In this document: positions 33,322 to 46,346 of the stretch, piece after piece | How the letters are laid out: each line of letters begins with the position of its first letter | Numbering within the stretch: position 1 is the stretch's first letter | Source: Lantana camara | Lineage: Eukaryota; Streptophyta; Magnoliopsida; Lamiales; Verbenaceae | Reading direction: 5' to 3' | DNA length: 64,000 nt | Assembly: GCA_037501455.1 (NCBI GenBank) | Contig: CM074861.1 | Location: 94,031,001 to 94,095,000 of the forward strand | Translations under genes and position numbers: made by a program | The notes under the pieces: model-generated | The model's database searches: none | What the model was told of the DNA's origin: nothing | Seen by the model: the letters and a program-made list of their open reading frames with translations, nothing else

Positions 33322-34058
33322 GCTTATGCCCTTGAGGGTGAGGAGCAGAAAGTGAAAGCTGATCCAAACGCCGTGGTGGAAGGTACCGTTTGCATTCATA
33401 ACACGAGCATTCATGCATTATTCGATCCGGGTGCCACGCATACTTTTATATCTTGTGATCTATGTGCCTCTCTGTGCCTACCTGTTACTTGTTCAAATTC
33501 TTGTTATTATGTGAGTTCTCCTCTTGGAGGAAGTTTGCAGACAGATCGGGTTATCAAGGGTTGTTCAGTTTTGATAGAAGGGAAAGATTATCCGGCAGAC
33601 TTCATTGTGATGCCTATGAAGAAGTATGGGGTAATCTTCGGGATGGATTGGTTATACCGGCACCGGGCCAAAGTTGATTGTTTTAAGAAGAAGATTAAGT
33701 TGGGAAAAGATTTAATTGGAGAAGTTGGGTCGAAGAATGTACCTCTCTTATCATTCATGGAAGCTCGCAAGTTGGTAAAGGATGGAGCCACGGGATTTGT
33801 TGCCTATCTCCTTAACAAACCAAAGGATCAATCAAGTTTTGAGAAGACGGCCGTGGTAAAGGAATATCCCGATGTATTTCCAGAAAATTTGGGTTCTCTA
33901 CTGCCGGATCGAGAGATTGAGTTTGTTATTGATTTATATCCGGGATCAGAACCGTATTCTAAGACTCCTTATAGAATGGCTCCGGCAGAGTTGAAGGAGT
34001 TGAAGATTCAACTCGAGGAATTACTCAAGATTGGATATATTCGACCGAGTTCATCTCC
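33322..34058 (+). pseudogene. pol: Element K protease and pre-RT region
   Basis: HALFDPGATHTFIS (33412-33456) is the active-site region; the catalytic DSG triplet has become DPG. GMDWL (33640-33655) is the second conserved motif. It continues through VVKEYPDVFPENL and EIEFVIDLYPGSEP into RT. A missing G near 34059 shifts the frame at the segment that should read SPWGAPV. Confidence 0.85.
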
Positions 34059-35136
34059 GTGGGTGCTCCGGTTCTCTTTGTCAAGAAGAAAGATGGATCG
34101 TTGAGGATGTGTATAGATTACCGGGAGCTTAATCGGATGACTATCAAGAATAAGTACCCGTTGCCCCACATCGAGGATTTATTTGATATGTTGCAAGGTT
34201 CGGGGGTCTATTCGAAATTGGATCTAAGGCAAGGTTACTACCAGTTGAAAATCCGGGAAAAGGATATACCAAAGACAGGATTTAATACCCGGTATGGGTA
34301 TTATGAGTTCGTAGTGATGCCTTTTGGTTTGACAAATGCCCCTGCAGCATTTATGGATATGATGCATCGGATTTTCCGGCCTTATTTGGATAAATTCGTA
34401 GTAATCTTCATTGAAGACTCTTGTGTATTCAAAGACTCCGGAAGATCATACTAGGCATCTCAGATTGGTATTGGAGACGTTGAGAGAGCACCGGTTATAT
34501 GCGAAGTTTAGTAAGTGTGAGTTTTGGATCGACCGGGTTGCTTTTCTAGGCCATATTATTTCAAGTAAGGGTTTGGAAGTTGATCCTTCAAAGATCGAGA
34601 CGGTTATTCAGTGGCAGAGTCCGAAGAATGCTTCCGAGGTTAGAAGTTTCTTGGGATTGGCAGGTTATTACCGAAGGTTTGTGAAAGATTTTTCAAAGAT
34701 AGTCGGTCCTTTAACTCGGTTGACTAAGAAGGAAGCTAAATTTGAGTGGGACGAGGCATGTGAAGCGAGTTTTCAACTCTTGAAGGAAAAGTTGACCACT
34801 GCACCGATATTAGCACTTCCTGAGGGCACTGAAGGATACATGGTTTATACGGACGCCTCGAAAGAAGGTTTGGGATGTGTTTTGATGCAGAAGGTTAAAG
34901 TGATAGCCTATGCCTCGAGGAAATTGAAGGATCATGAACAGAATTATCCCGCTCATGATCTCGAACTAGCCGCAGTGATCTTTGCTTTGGGAAAGTGGAG
35001 ACACTACTTATATGGAATTTCTTTCGAGATCTTTTCCGACCACAAGAGTCTCCAGTATTTGTTTTCTCAGAAGGAATTAAACAAGAGACAAAGGCGTTGG
35101 ATGGAGATGTTGGCGGATTATGAGTGTACAATTTGA
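34059..35136 (+). pseudogene. pol: Element K reverse transcriptase and RNase H
   Basis: RT motifs in order: [45 protein letters not shown] and the catalytic site, here FIED instead of the usual F(I/V)DD (34409-34420). A second frameshift follows directly, and [10 protein letters not shown] resumes in the other frame. RNase [47 protein letters not shown] at 35134-35136 stands in the conserved TIxYHPGKANVVADAL. The changed catalytic Asp alone should inactivate RT. Confidence 0.88.
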
Positions 35137-36560
35137 TACCATCCCGGAAAGGCCAATGTGGTTGCAGATGCGCTTAGTAGGAAGGCTAGCATGTCTAGTG
35201 TGAAAGTGGAAGCTACGGATGAATCTGAGTCTTTCAAGCTGAAAGCTAGTATTCGGAATATTACCGTTCAGCCGGATCTTCAGCAGAGGTTGTTTGAAGC
35301 TCAGAGGGTGGATTCCGAGGTTCAGAAGTTAGTGTAGAAAGCTAGAATTGATCCAGAGAGTCCGTTTGGGTTCGATGACACTGGACTTCTATGGTTTAAA
35401 AACAGAGTGGTTGTTCCAGAAGAGTTGAAACGGTTGATATTGGAAGAAGCTCATCGATCAGGGTATTCGATACATCCCGGGGGAAATAAGATGTATAAGG
35501 ACTTAAAGAAATTTTATTGGTGGAATGGACTTAAGCGGGATGTGATCAACTTCGTGAAACATTGCTTGACTTGTCAAGTTGTGAAAGCAGAGCATCAGAA
35601 GCCATCGGGGCTACTTCAACCGTTACCTATCCCAGAATGGAAATGGCAGCAAGTGGCGATGGATTTCGTTACGGGTCTTCCTAGAGTGAAAGGTGGTTTA
35701 GATGGAATTTGGGTGATCGTGGATCGACTGACGAAATCGGCACATTTTCTTGCTATTCGGATGTCGGATAAGGTGAATAAGTTAGCTAAGAAATATGTTG
35801 ATGAAATTATCCGACTGCATGGAGTCCCGGTTAGCATTGTATCAGATCGGGATCCGAGGTTCGCTTCTAGATTTTGGCAAGAATTCCAAAGGAATCTGGG
35901 AACAAGGCTTCAATTCAGCACAACTTTCCATCCTCAGACAGACGGGCAATCAGAGAGATTAATTAAATATTTGGAGGATATGTTGAGAGCATGTGCATTG
36001 GATTTTTCGAGTTCGTAGAACGAGCAATTGCCTTTGATTGAATTCGCCTATAATAACAACTTTCAAGCATCGATAGAAATGGCTCCATATGAGGCTCTCT
36101 ACAGACGGAAATGCAGGTTACCGTTGTTCTTTGATTTGGAAGAATGGAATTGGACCAAGCAAGAAGGTGTGAAACGAGGGGAGAAAAAGGAAAAACCCTC
36201 TAAGGCCGTGCAAGAGGCAATTGATAAGGTCCAAATAATCAGACAACGGATGAAAGCAGTCCAGGATCGACAGAAAAGCTATGTCTATTAAGTTTGAGAT
36301 TGGTGATAGGGTATTCTTGAAAGCTTCGCCGCGTAAGGGATTCTCGAGGATTGGAAAAGGAGGGAAATTGAATCCACGGTATTTAGGACCGTATGAAATT
36401 CTTGAGAAAATTGGAGATACGACTTACCGTTTGGACCTACTGCCGAGTCTGACCGGAATTCACAATGTATTTCATGTTTCTCAGCTTCGAAAATATTATC
36501 CGGATGAATCCGAGATCATACCGGTTGAAGAAGTGGAATTAGAACCGAACCTCACCTTCG
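35137..36560 (+). pseudogene. pol: Element K integrase
   Basis: Zinc finger H..H (EEAHRSGYSIHPGG) and CLTCQ (35446-35580), then the DDE core: AMDFVTGLP (35658), IVSDRDPRFAS (35838) and HPQTDGQSERLIKY (35930-35970). TAG stops at 35336-35338 and 36016-36018. A small deletion near 36285 joins KSYVY to FEIGDRVFLKASP and shifts the frame. LNPRYLGPYEILEKIG and VFHVSQLRKY follow. Confidence 0.88.
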
Positions 36561-36727
36561 TTCAGAAGCCGATTAAGATATTGGATCGAAAATTTCAGGA
36601 GCATCGAAACCGGCAAATCCCACTAGTTAAAGTCTTATGGAGAAGTGACAAAACCGAAGAGGCTACGTGGGAGACGGAGGAAAAGATGAGGAAGTTTCAT
36701 CCCGAGTTGTTTACGGGCGATCAATGA
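36561..36727 (+). pseudogene. pol: Element K integrase chromodomain
   Basis: PIKILDRKFQEHRNRQIPLV, then KVLWRSDKTEEATWETEEKMR, the C-terminal chromodomain of plant chromoviruses; the aromatic positions W and W are kept. It can direct insertion to modified chromatin in active elements. TGA at 36725-36727. Confidence 0.88.
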
Positions 36728-36743
36728 ATCCGAGGACGGATTC

Positions 36744-36760
36744 TTTTAAGGGGGAGAGGT
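36744..36760 (+). promoter_or_regulatory. Polypurine tract of element K
   Basis: TTTTAAGGGGGAGAGGT directly before the 3' LTR. Confidence 0.88.
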
Positions 36761-38676
36761 TGTGACGCCCCGATATTTCGGCCGTACAGGTATGACGTAT
36801 ATGTTTAACAAATTTCACTAATTAATTGTTTATAAGTGATTTATATATTTAATTTAATATTAAAAATGTTAATTATTATATCTTAAGTTTTATTAATATT
36901 AATTTATATGTTAATGCTCTAAATTGTATTAATTAATTATGGAATTCAATCATGTTAACCAATATTAAATGTTATTCCAATTTCGTTGACCTTACCTTCA
37001 TTTTTTTTATTTAATTACGAATTTAAATTTTAATTATTTGTAAATGTTATGGATTTTCTTGTTGCATTGCTTATGAGTGACATTTACGTGCTTCGTTTCT
37101 ATATGATTTGATACCGAAATTTTGTGCAAATTTAATATGTCGGAGATATACGTGTCTTTAATATGAATATATGTTCATTTCGTATTTTCGGGTTCATTTG
37201 CATGAGTTACGAATTTAATTTGTTTTTGGAATCCAAGTCGGGGGCTAACGAGCAATTAGCGCACCCTTGGTTCCGTAATTGATATCTTGAGCTCGGGAAC
37301 TCGGATTCGAGTTCCGTCAACTTCGCTGAACTCGCAACGAAAATTCGAGTTTAGTGAACTTAGCCTTATATTTTTCCGAAATTATTTGGACCTCCGAAAT
37401 TCAACCGAAAAACGAATCGGCGACAAAACTGTCATGTTTTACTAAAATGACCATAACTCTTACAATTCTTGACCAAATTAACCATCGTTGGAGTCTATGG
37501 AACCCTAACTCAACCACCTAACCTGTTATACTATCCCTTAACTGAACCAACCCTCACATAAACCAGAAATCTCAGCCAAAGCTACTGACTTCCAGTTTTT
37601 CCCGTAACCCTTGTGCACCTTGGAGATTCAAAGCTCAAATCTCCTGGAAACCTCCATTAATCCACAAGGTAAGATTAGGGTTGTAATATACATTCAATAT
37701 GTGTCATTTTAAGCTATGGATCCCCAATTTTGATCATGGTTTCATGAGTTTTTGGCTGATTTTGAGTTATAGCTAGGTTTGGGCATTTATGTTGATCTCA
37801 TTCGTTTCTTGTTGGTTTTGAGTGATTCCAAGCTTGAATATGATTGTTTTGACATCCTCTCCTCATTTATGATCATTGATTACATGGTAGTTGAAGTATT
37901 CATGAGATATCATTAATGGCACTTTGGGGAAAATTCATGAAATGGTCACGTATGTCTGCATCTCACGTTTGAGCTCCTTTGGGACTGATTTATATGTCGA
38001 ATTGGTGTTGTTTTGATGCATATTTGTTGACCTAACTTACCTGAGCTAGATGGGTTAGAGAAGATCAGTTGTTGCTCTATTTTTTCGTGAATTTTGCCCT
38101 GTTTTGAGCTGGGTTTTGATGCTGTCAAACTGCTGCGTCTTCTTGCTTGTTGCTGTCAATTTTAACCAGTTTTGTGGGAGTTGTTAGGGCTAGTTTGCTG
38201 CTGCATTTCATGGCTTTTCATGCCTTTATATGTTGGTTGATTTGTGCCTAAGTTGCTGCGTGAATCGGCTGCTTTTCCCCTGTATTTTTTTTTCCTACTG
38301 AAACTACTGCGTGTTGCGAGAAGGATGCAACACGGCCGTGCCCAAATTCAATGAAAACTGGGCAAGGCCGTGTTGAGGCTTCGACTTGGCTACCTGAATT
38401 TTTTTAAAACCGGACACGGCCGTGTCCATTTTAAATTGAAAACCAACACGGCCGTGTCATACTTTTGAAAATTGATTCTGGAACCGTAGTGCTGCTGCTT
38501 CATTTTCCCTCTTTCTTTTTTTCTTGTTCTGGTTGTTTGCTATGCATGTAATGTTTTAATTAATTGTTCTTGCATGCATTTAGTACGTTATATATATATA
38601 TATAATTAAATAGTTTGCATGCATGGGATATATATACATATATATATAATATAATATATGTACGTATATTGATATA

Positions 38677-38709
<33 letters not shown>

Positions 38710-40268
38710 ATGTGTTTATTATATTTTAAATATTATTTGAATTAATTGTATTATAGAATTTAATTGTTACCATTTTCATGTGTCATTTAATTTCCGATCT
38801 TGATTTGAATGTATTTAATCGCCTATTTTCTAATTGTAAATGCGATTTAATACATGCTATGATCATATGTGAAATTCTTGAATTAATTTGATTGGAAATG
38901 TGAATTTATGGCTTGATTGAATTTGAACGTTTCTAATGTTGAATGAAAGGCTCGTTTATATGATTTAAATGTATTAATAGTGCACATGACCATCTCCATG
39001 ATTTAATATCATTTCTTGTACATTCATAGCATATTCATTTCATTGCCGAGCGTCTTAATTGGTCATATTGAGTCTCACCTCACCTTTCTTGCACAGATTT
39101 TGATTTCGTTGGAGACGAGGCCGGTCAGTGAGGCTCGTGTGTTCTCCTTTTTGCCGTTCAAGGTGGGTTTCTCTTCTATTTAGATAAATGACCCCATATG
39201 CCTTCAATGTGAGAGTTTTCGACCAAAAATTTATATATGTATATAGAGTTGTTTTAAAGAGTAAATGTTTGCAACGTAAAACCCTTATTTTATAAATCCT
39301 ACCAAAACGTTTTGGCGAGAAATGAGTGATTGCACGAATGGGGCCCAGGGACTTACTGTGAGTGGCTATCCGGGGAGGCATGGGCCGACGGTGATCCCTC
39401 ACATTAGTTCCACCAATTAACGGCGTAACCGGACCTCGTTAGGAGTTAGCGAGGAATGGACGCTGAGTGCCACTAGGGGAGTCATGTAACCCCTTTTGGT
39501 CAATGAATGGGTGGTCGGGCTTTGCAATCCCGCCACCAACCCGGAGGAAGAAGGTGTAAATGTTATTGAATGTGCACGAAAGAATGTTATGCATGAAAAG
39601 AAAGAATGAATGAATGTTTAATGAACTACACAAGGTGTTGGTTGGAGATAATGCACACCCACTCCCCAGGCCAATAATGACCTAATGTAAATGAATCGTT
39701 ATAATCCCTTTTGATGATTTCTCTATTTCACCCACTTGGGAAATTCTTTAAAAACCTCGCTTGGGATTATAGCTTGCATGTGACTGTTTAAATACCGTTG
39801 TATATTATATTTATGCCTTATTTTTATACCCACCAGTCCCTTTTGGACTGAACCTGTTTGGTTTTCAGTTGTTTTATGCAGGTGTCAGGAGCTAGGCAGG
39901 AATTCGCGTCATAGGTCTTGCATTCGTCTCTAGCTCTTGTATTTTGGTCTTACACTTGCATACTCTTACATTTGATCTTTGTATATGATTATTGTTTTGG
40001 AGCGTACATGTTTTGGGCCGTGATGGCATGTGAATGATGTAAATGAATTATTTTTGAGCTTGAATGCTCATTGTATATATGTTATGATCAGTTATTGCTT
40101 CCGCGCTAATGTTTACTCTGATTATATGGTTCAAGGGTTAGTCCCGCCTAGCATAGCGTGTGTGTTTGTCCCCGTTCGCCGTGATTTAGCTCGGTTATGG
40201 ATTGTCCATTTCATATTCGGGTCGGGTCTCGGTGCGGGGGATGTGGTACCTTGCGCTCGGGTGCTACA
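36761..40268 (+). repeat. 3' LTR of element K
   Basis: Same layout as the 5' LTR. Palindromes at 38329-38341, 38361-38373, 38412-38427 and 38446-38457; the donor candidate is at 37669. Its AT-repeat block (38590-38700) is longer than in the 5' copy. Confidence 0.92.
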
Positions 40269-40427
40269 ACACCTCCATCAGACTACCAGGGCAGCTGATA
40301 TACCTGGAGGGCTAGGACTGGTGGATAACCCTACTGCGGGATAATTGCAGACCAGGAGGGCAACTGATGGACAAGGAGGTCCTAGAGGGCTGGGCAATAG
40401 AGCAGCGCGGCCTGCTGGCCCTTATCC
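40269..40427 (+). pseudogene. gag: Element M gag remnant, piece 2
   Basis: Continues piece 1 after K: HLHQTTRAADIPGGLGLVDN, a stop, then RRATDGQGGPRGLGNRAARP. Ends at TATCC (40423-40427), the target duplication of solo LTR L. Confidence 0.5.
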
Positions 40428-41631
40428 TATAACATCCCGACTTTTCGGCCGTATAGGTACGTCGTATCGAGTGTGTTACGTGCGCATTTAATTATTTATT
40501 TATGCCCTTAAATGTTTATTTAATTACTAATGTGCTTATTTGAATATTTATTTGCATTAATTGTTACGCATCTGAACGTTTTTCCCCGGTTGATCCCTTT
40601 ATTGATCCGTATGCCCTGTATTTGCTCCTAATTATGTAACAACATGTTATGCACGAAATACATGTTTTAAGAGCTTGCTTAAGTGCTCGTTAATTGTTTT
40701 TAAGTTCATTTAATACGGTTCATAAACCGTTTTATTTGTTAAGGGATTCGAGGGCCTAATTTGTTTAGCGCACCTTGGGTTCCGAAGGGCATAACTTGAG
40801 CTCGGGAATTCAAATTTGAATTCCGGAAGAAGCTTCGGACTCAAAACGAAGAATGGAAGCTATAGAATCCAACCTTGTACTTTTTTAAGCCCGTTTGAAC
40901 CCCCGTATTTCTCCCGGAATGAGCCTCGTGTGACAGATTCGCCACATTTTACCATTTTGGCCATAACTTGATCAATCTTTGACCAAATCAACCCCTACTT
41001 GGCCCCATACCCTCCTAACTCACCCCCCTTTCACGCACTTCAGCCCTCATTTCGTCCAACCCCAAGAGAGAAGGAGAAAAGCAGCAACAAACCGAGATGA
41101 AGAGGAGAGAAGGAAGCTTCATGCCATTTTTCAATTTCCAAGCTCGTTTCTCATCCAAATCGGCTCAAATTTGAAAGGTAAGTCTGGATTTGTATCCTCC
41201 ATCTTATCCTGTTTCTTTTAAGTCCATTTTTTTTTAATTTCATGATCATTTGAGCATGGTTTGGCTAATTGGATGAATAGTAAGGGTTAGAGCCCCTTTT
41301 GATGAATTTGCTTGATCTCTTGTATTTTCTTTGAGTTTGATGCATGCTAATTGAACCTAATACATCCTATAATACTTGTATGGATCGAATTTTCATGCTA
41401 TCTTAGGATTCATGGAGGTTTGATTCAAGAATTTGGAGTTTTATATGAATATGAGCATGTTTGATCCCCTTCTCTCTTTCCTTGCATTTTGGTTCGGTTT
41501 TAGCATGGTTTTTGGCATGTATTTGATGCATATTTGCTGGATATCCTTTCCCTTGCTTGTTGTCTTGAGTTAGAGTTGGTTTTGGCCTAGTTTTGCTACT
41601 GTTTTTGCGTCTGCTGCTACTGTCGCCAAAA

Positions 41632-41781
41632 GTCGCACCCCGCGACCAGGAGAAGAAGGATTATGGTCGCGCCCACGACCAGATTTTGCCCAACCTTTGA
41701 CCTGGAACAGTGCTGGAGGCTGCTACTAAGAGTGTTCGTGCCCGCGACCCTTTTTGGCTTGTTTTTTGTCACCCCCGCGAC
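41632..41781. repeat. Palindrome cluster of LTR L
   Basis: GTCGC ACCCC GCGAC (41632-41646), GGTCG CGCCCA CGACC (41665-41680), a weaker copy near 41735-41749, and GTC...GCGAC (41768-41781). The core CCCGCGACC recurs. Confidence 0.7.
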
Positions 41782-43384
41782 TTGTTTTTGCTCCAGTTTT
41801 GGACTGTTGGTGCCGTGTGCTTCCGTTTTCACTTTCGTTCGTGTTTTCCTTGTTTTTCTTGCTTCTTTCTTATCTTGTATGTATGAATAACTTGTTATAT
41901 TATGTGTTACGTGAATACTTGTGAATTTATTACGTGAATTCGATGCTTTTGCGTGAAATAAATGGCCTAACATGCTCTTTATGCCTTATACATGCATGCA
42001 AGCAAGAATGTTACATTTATTTGATTTCTATGATATCTATTTGGTTCTTTTATGAAATATATGAATCGTATACATGTTATTTAATATGTTAAGCTTGTTG
42101 TATGAAATATATGAATTCGTTTAACGTGAAATAAATGGCCTTCGTGCTTCATATGTGCTTTAACGTGCATGCATAGATCTAACCTTCATTTAAATGCCTC
42201 GCTTGTTAATTTCTCGCCTCTTGTAGGATATGCATTCATAGTTAATTTAATATATGACGTGTTATGTATGCTATATGAAATTCATGAAGTTAATTAACGT
42301 AATTTATGGAATTCAATACGTGTTATTAATTTGCATGCGTTAAATGACATCTCATTGCATCTCTTATACATCATTTGCATTCATATGCATATGCCGAGCG
42401 TTTAAGTGGTTCATGTTGAGTCTAAGGTTGTCTTTGGTTGTTTGTTTTGTCCTTAGGTCCGTTTCGTGGTTGACGAGGAGGTGTTTTAGAAGTGTTTTGG
42501 TTCGCCGCTTCCGGTGTGGTCGACAAGGTAAGGTTTTCTTCCTTTTTAGTTAAGTGATCTACAACCCTACATGTATTTTTAAGCCCGCATGCGATATATG
42601 TATATATATAATTATGTAAATACGTGTTTGATTAGTATTTTGTGGGATTTGTCCCTTTTGCTATGTATTATTGGAAAAACATTTTTATATATACGTAATC
42701 TATTTTACTTTTGTTTGATTTGAAAAGGGTTAGTGTGTGTGAACGTTTTGAAATAGCGAGAATTACGACTTTGAATTAGAAGTCGGAAAATTATGAAATT
42801 TCAAAATTAATAAAAGTATGAATTATGACTTAAGAAATGGGCCCGGGGAAGTGGTATGTGATTCTCGGGTCGGCCATGGGGTCGCCGAGCTCTCTCATCA
42901 ACACAACCCCAATTTTATGTAGGGAAATTCGCCCATCCTCGAGAGTTCGAGGGTAAGGCGATATCTCGAGCACCGGCGGTTAATACTAGTCGGGGAGCGG
43001 GTAGGATCCCCCGACCCACACATTTTGACGGGAGAACGGGGTTGAGTGGACGTCAACTCGTCCCCACACGGCGAAGGGTGGATTGTTTATGAACTTTGCT
43101 TTATTTTGATTCTGTTTATGCTTTGAAAGGAGTTAGGTGGGTTTGAACTCGTTCTTGCCGAGCCTTTTGATTTTGATTATGTTTGTTGTTCGTGGAACGG
43201 GAGTGGATTTATAATTACTAAAATTTGGTTTATTTTGGGCTTTTGGCCCTAAAATCTGTTATATATTAATATCACGGGATAAAATATTTTAGATTGCAAA
43301 AACCACGCCCGGTTCATGAACTTTCTAATTTGAATATGCTTTGCTCTTACTTATACATACACATGAGTGTGTTAGCCCCCTCAC

Positions 43385-43399
43385 CAGTCTTTAGGACTG
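43385..43399 (+). promoter_or_regulatory. Conserved hairpin/branch-site module in LTR L
   Basis: CAGTC TTTAG GACTG followed by ACCCCTC, about 55 bases of pyrimidine-rich sequence and TAG. Same module as in LTRs B, C, E, G and K. Confidence 0.5.
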
Positions 43400-43889
43400 A
43401 CCCCTCATCGTTGTTTTCTTTTTCCTCTTTCTTTTGGTTCTTTGAGTTGCATGTGTAGGTTGTCGGTTCGAGCTAGGCGGCAGTCTTTTATTTTCGAGTG
43501 TTCGAGTCATTAGTAGAGTTTTTTTGCATATTTTGCTTCTTTACTTTCTAGTTTTGGTACTATGTATAAATATGGTTAAGTTGTGTTTGAAATTCGAATT
43601 GGGGACTTGTACAAATTTAATTTGGCCCCGGTTGGGCATGACATGTATAATTATTTTATTGTATCCCTATGATGATAGCATGTATGTTTGTATATTTGAA
43701 ATCCTGGCGCTTCCGCATGAGAATTTATTTATTTCGCGCACTCTGAATTAGGGTCTAGACCGCGTAGCCTAGGTGAGAATTTATTTGTCACCCGTTCGTC
43801 GTAGCTTGGTGCGTGAGCAGAGTCCATTTCGTTACACGTGCCGGGCTACAGTGCGGAGGGTGTAGAGTCTTTCGCTCCGGGGTGCTACA

Positions 43890-44802
43890 TATCCGTTCTA
43901 TGTGAGATGAGCTCGACCAAAGGATTAACGATGCTATTGTAGCAGCTACGACACGTCGGAGATAACCCAAAATCAAACTGAATTGGAGGTTCGATAGTAT
44001 GAGAGTCGAGAATGGTGAGCAGCAGGTGGAAAACCTGCCGGTCCCTCCAGGTTTAGCGGATCTCCTACCTGGAATGATATTCCCGCCAAGAGGGCTGTAC
44101 CCATCTGCTGGAGTAGGAAGTTAGGAAATGTACCAGTTATCAGCTGAATAGCTGGAAGGACTACTGACTCAGAATCAATATCTCCAGCAGACCACCAGGA
44201 TGCCTGATGTACCTGAAAGGCTAGCAGCAATCGATAACCAAAACGTAGTCTTCTCGCAAACCAAAAGAACAACCGATGGACCAGCAGAACCTGGAAGGAC
44301 TTTCCTACCAAGAGGGCGACACCTACCTGCTGGGACAGGAGGCCTGGAAGGCTACTAGTCGTATACAAAAGAACTGAAGGGATTGGTGGCCCCAAACTAT
44401 GAACTTTTAGCAGACCACCAGGTCCACTGGCGTAACAGGAAGTGCTTGAGATACGGGAGGAATGAATAAACAAGCAACACGACCTGCAAGTCTTATCCAC
44501 TTCACTGTGGACGAGCTTAACCAGAGGATAAAACGCCTCCATTGAGGTAGCAGTCCTGGATATCATACAGTGAACACTACATCGCGCCGATCCGTCTGCT
44601 CAGATCCAAGACGTTCAGTAGACCCACAAAATCTTCTTGTGGAGCTACCCACCAGGAGGACAGAGTTACTAGCAGCTGTAGGAGAGCTTCTCTAGGCTGG
44701 AAATCCCCCAACAGTCTACGTGGACTTAGAAAATCATGTCCCGACAAGAGATATTAACATCAACTCAAATGTGAATTGATAAAGAGCTGGTGGAATTGGA
44801 GC
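43890..44802 (+). pseudogene. gag: Element M gag remnant, piece 3
   Basis: Heavily stopped plus-strand reading with LPPGMIFPPRGLYPSAG, QTTRMPDVPERLAAIDN and LPRGRHLPAGTG, repeating the motif seen in piece 1, so gag of M carried an internal duplication. The long minus-strand frame across 43973-44566 is its shadow. Ends at GGAGC (44798-44802), the duplication of solo LTR G. Confidence 0.5.
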
Positions 44803-45218
44803 TGTGACGCCCGAGCATAGGTCCCCACATCCCACTCACTAAGACTAAACTCATATACGAATATAGTCCGCATACAAGTCAAATAATAGCAAACGGAAAC
44901 ACGACACGGACCCTGGCTAGGTGGGACTAACCTTGTACCAACAATCAGAAGTCGAGCTGGAGTATAAACAGGAATCTAGACAGGAGTTATAGGAGCATAG
45001 TTATAATGGATCAAGAATATACAATCAAACCACAAGTCTCCGGTACAAAATCATCAAGATATAAAAGTATCCGATCATAAGCTAATACAAAATCAGAGGT
45101 GAATACAAGTGTGTGGTACAGGATGAGTGTGACTCAAGCTAGACACAATTACAAAAATAAATGCAATTTCCCATCTAGCTATGCTAAGAAGTACCCGAGG
45201 GACAAAGAAGGGAGGGGT

Positions 45219-45235
45219 CAGTCTCTACAAGACTG
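45219..45235 (-). promoter_or_regulatory. Conserved hairpin/branch-site module in LTR G
   Basis: CAGTC TCTACAA GACTG; on the minus strand followed by ACCCCTCCCTTCTTTGTCCC and later CTTCTTAG. Confidence 0.45.
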
Positions 45236-46185
45236 AGTGAATAGCATAAATAATATATATAAAACAGTAAAGATCATGCAAGCCGTAATTCCACACAAGG
45301 TTTTCAAAGAACAAGTGAAAACATAGGATATCAATGTATGGAATTACAACTTTCAAGTTTATTTCAGGAAAGTGATCAGTGGCTCGGAAATGAGCATTCT
45401 CCAACCTTACTCCTTTAGTGTACAAAATATAGTTATTAGGTGATCATGCAAGAATTACGTTTCACTTAATACAGGATTCAGTTTAAGTGCACAAATGCAC
45501 TTTTTTCCTCCGGGTTGGTGGTTCGGGTAGCTAGCCCTTGCCACCCAGGACATAATGATCAATGGGTACATGAATCCCAATGATCTGGAGCCCCTTCAAT
45601 TCACCAAACCTCATGGTGAATATCCAGGTAGTCCGAGTTTGGTTGGGACTTATGCAAGAGATAGCCGTCAGCCCATGTTTTTCAGGTTTTCTTAATACAC
45701 AAGCCCCTGGGCCCCAGAAAGTGTCAGGTTCTCGCTAAAACAGGACAGGAACAGGTTTTCAGGGTTGTATTTTAAAATCATTTGATCTTTGAAATCAAGG
45801 TACATAAGTATAAGATAGGTTTTTAGCCAAAACTTCACGTAAAAAAGAGTTGTAGGGTTAATATCATATAACCTATCAAATCCTCACTTGTACTGAACCA
45901 AAAAGAAGGAAACAAACTCCCCGATCCCTATACGGTAGGCTCGTCGCCCTCTTGAGAACCCTCTGGACAAGAGAAACAGGACACGAGTGAGACTCAACTC
46001 AATATGAACCAAGTACGATGCTCGTCAAATGATAAAAATGCACATGGCATGATGATGAGATCACATTATATAAATGGCATGTTCATGTGTACAATTAATA
46101 TCCCACATATAAAGAAACGAACAAGGATTCACAAAAGAACGAGTTAACAACAAACTAGAATCACAAACACAAAGTCAGGCGTGCA

Positions 46186-46346
46186 TCCCATCTGGGAGGG
46201 ATTTTCAAAGGTTTTAGCCCCGGCAGGGACAACAGTACCTGAACCCACCTGTAACCCATTCCCAGTCGGGACAATTTTTACACTGCCCAAGCTCCCGACC
46301 GGGAGGCTGCAACAAGCAACCTGCTGCCAGGCTATCCCAGCCGGGA
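46186..46346. repeat. Palindrome cluster of LTR G
   Basis: TCCCATCTGGGA (46186-46197), a weaker CCCCGGCAGGGA (46218-46229), TCCCAGTCGGGA (46260-46271), TCCCGACCGGGA (46293-46304) and TCCCAGCCGGGA (46335-46346). Arms TCCC/GGGA are constant. Confidence 0.7.

Larger units (their letters stand above)
27680..40268 (+). mobile_element. Element K: Tekay-like chromovirus (Ty3/gypsy), with a hAT insertion
   Basis: LTRs at 27680-31100 (3421 bp) and 36761-40268 (3508 bp), TSD ACACC at 27675-27679 and 40269-40273, PBS at 31109-31120, PPT at 36744-36760. The internal order is gag with two zinc knuckles, protease, RT, RNase H, integrase, chromodomain, the Tekay/Del arrangement. At least one gag stop, two RT frameshifts and several stops in pol make it dead, and a hAT element splits gag. 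The LTRs differ by substitutions and indels, including a lost palindrome in the 5' LTR and AT-repeat length differences, so it is older than C. It is inserted in element M. Confidence 0.92.
40428..43889 (+). mobile_element. Solo LTR L, chromovirus type
   Basis: 3462 bp between TATCC duplications (40423-40427 and 43890-43894). It starts TATAACATCCCGAC, so the usual TG terminus has a G-to-A change, and ends GGGGTGCTACA. Layout: leader hairpin GGAATTCAAA/TTTGAATTCC (40805-40824), donor AAG/GTAAGT (41178), palindrome cluster (41632-41781), CAGTC/GACTG hairpin (43385-43399), long pyrimidine tract and TGTGTAG (43458). The internal domain was removed by LTR-LTR recombination (inference). Confidence 0.9.

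Noticed and set aside
33163..34454. Endogenous pararetrovirus (zinc knuckle plus RT)
   Set aside because: Flanking LTRs, tRNA-Met PBS, integrase and chromodomain identify a chromovirus; no movement-protein region is seen.
43973..44566. 197-codon minus-strand ORF
   Set aside because: Opposite the degenerate M gag remnant, with no protein family resemblance.
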